DNA of 5,879 nt, from the NCBI GenBank assembly GCA_025656435.1, contig JAHXHT010000061.1, positions 5,230 through 11,108 on the forward strand. The letters run 5' to 3'. The translations under genes were made by a program, and so were the position numbers. The notes beneath the pieces are model-generated. The model searched no databases, was not told the origin of the DNA, and saw only the letters and a list, made by a program, of their open reading frames with translations. The stretch comes from Candidatus Thiodiazotropha sp. (ex Gloverina cf. vestifex) (GTDB taxonomy: Bacteria > Pseudomonadota > Gammaproteobacteria > Chromatiales > Chromatiaceae). Positions 5,843-5,879 of this stretch are shown here, one piece after another. The first letter of the stretch is position 1; each line of letters opens with the position of its first letter.

Positions 5843-5879
5843 AGAACGAGTACATAGACATTATCACGCCGATGGTTAA

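Overview
The window reads as an ordinary chromosomal region of a gammaproteobacterium. The reason is gene order: a pair of M16 peptidase genes lies divergent to ftsY-ftsE-ftsX. From memory, the same neighbourhood occurs in Pseudomonas and many other gammaproteobacteria, usually with rsmD beyond the peptidase genes and rpoH after ftsX. The FtsE and FtsX sequences also look gammaproteobacterial. Nothing here fixes the genus. I see no mobile element, CRISPR array, tRNA or rRNA.

Layout: 1-43 is a perfect tandem array of an 8-base unit that runs off the left edge, followed by a short noncoding gap. 86-2783 (minus strand) holds two exported M16 metallopeptidase-family proteins in one operon. The upstream gene (1422-2783) keeps the zinc motif HxxEH. 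The downstream gene (86-1432) has lost it, and its start overlaps the end of the first gene by 11 bases. They probably form an active/inactive heterodimer in the periplasm. 2784-3125 is the control region between the two divergent transcription units. It is rich in inverted repeats, including two strong hairpins just upstream of ftsY. 3126-5751 (plus strand) is ftsY (signal recognition particle receptor), ftsE (ABC ATPase of the divisome) and ftsX (its membrane partner). The three are closely packed, and ftsE and ftsX overlap as ATGA. 5752-5879 is noncoding or undecided; rpoH would be expected beyond it but does not start inside the window.

How the genes work together: FtsY docks signal recognition particle-bound ribosomes at the inner membrane for insertion of membrane proteins. 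FtsEX couples ATP hydrolysis in the cytoplasm to activation of cell-wall hydrolases at the septum. The M16 pair would act in the envelope on an unknown peptide or protein. The most unusual things here are regulatory rather than new genes: the octanucleotide array, the structured ftsY leader without a recognisable Shine-Dalgarno sequence, and the TTG start of ftsE overlapped by a five-codon mini-ORF. I found no convincing evidence of a previously undescribed system.
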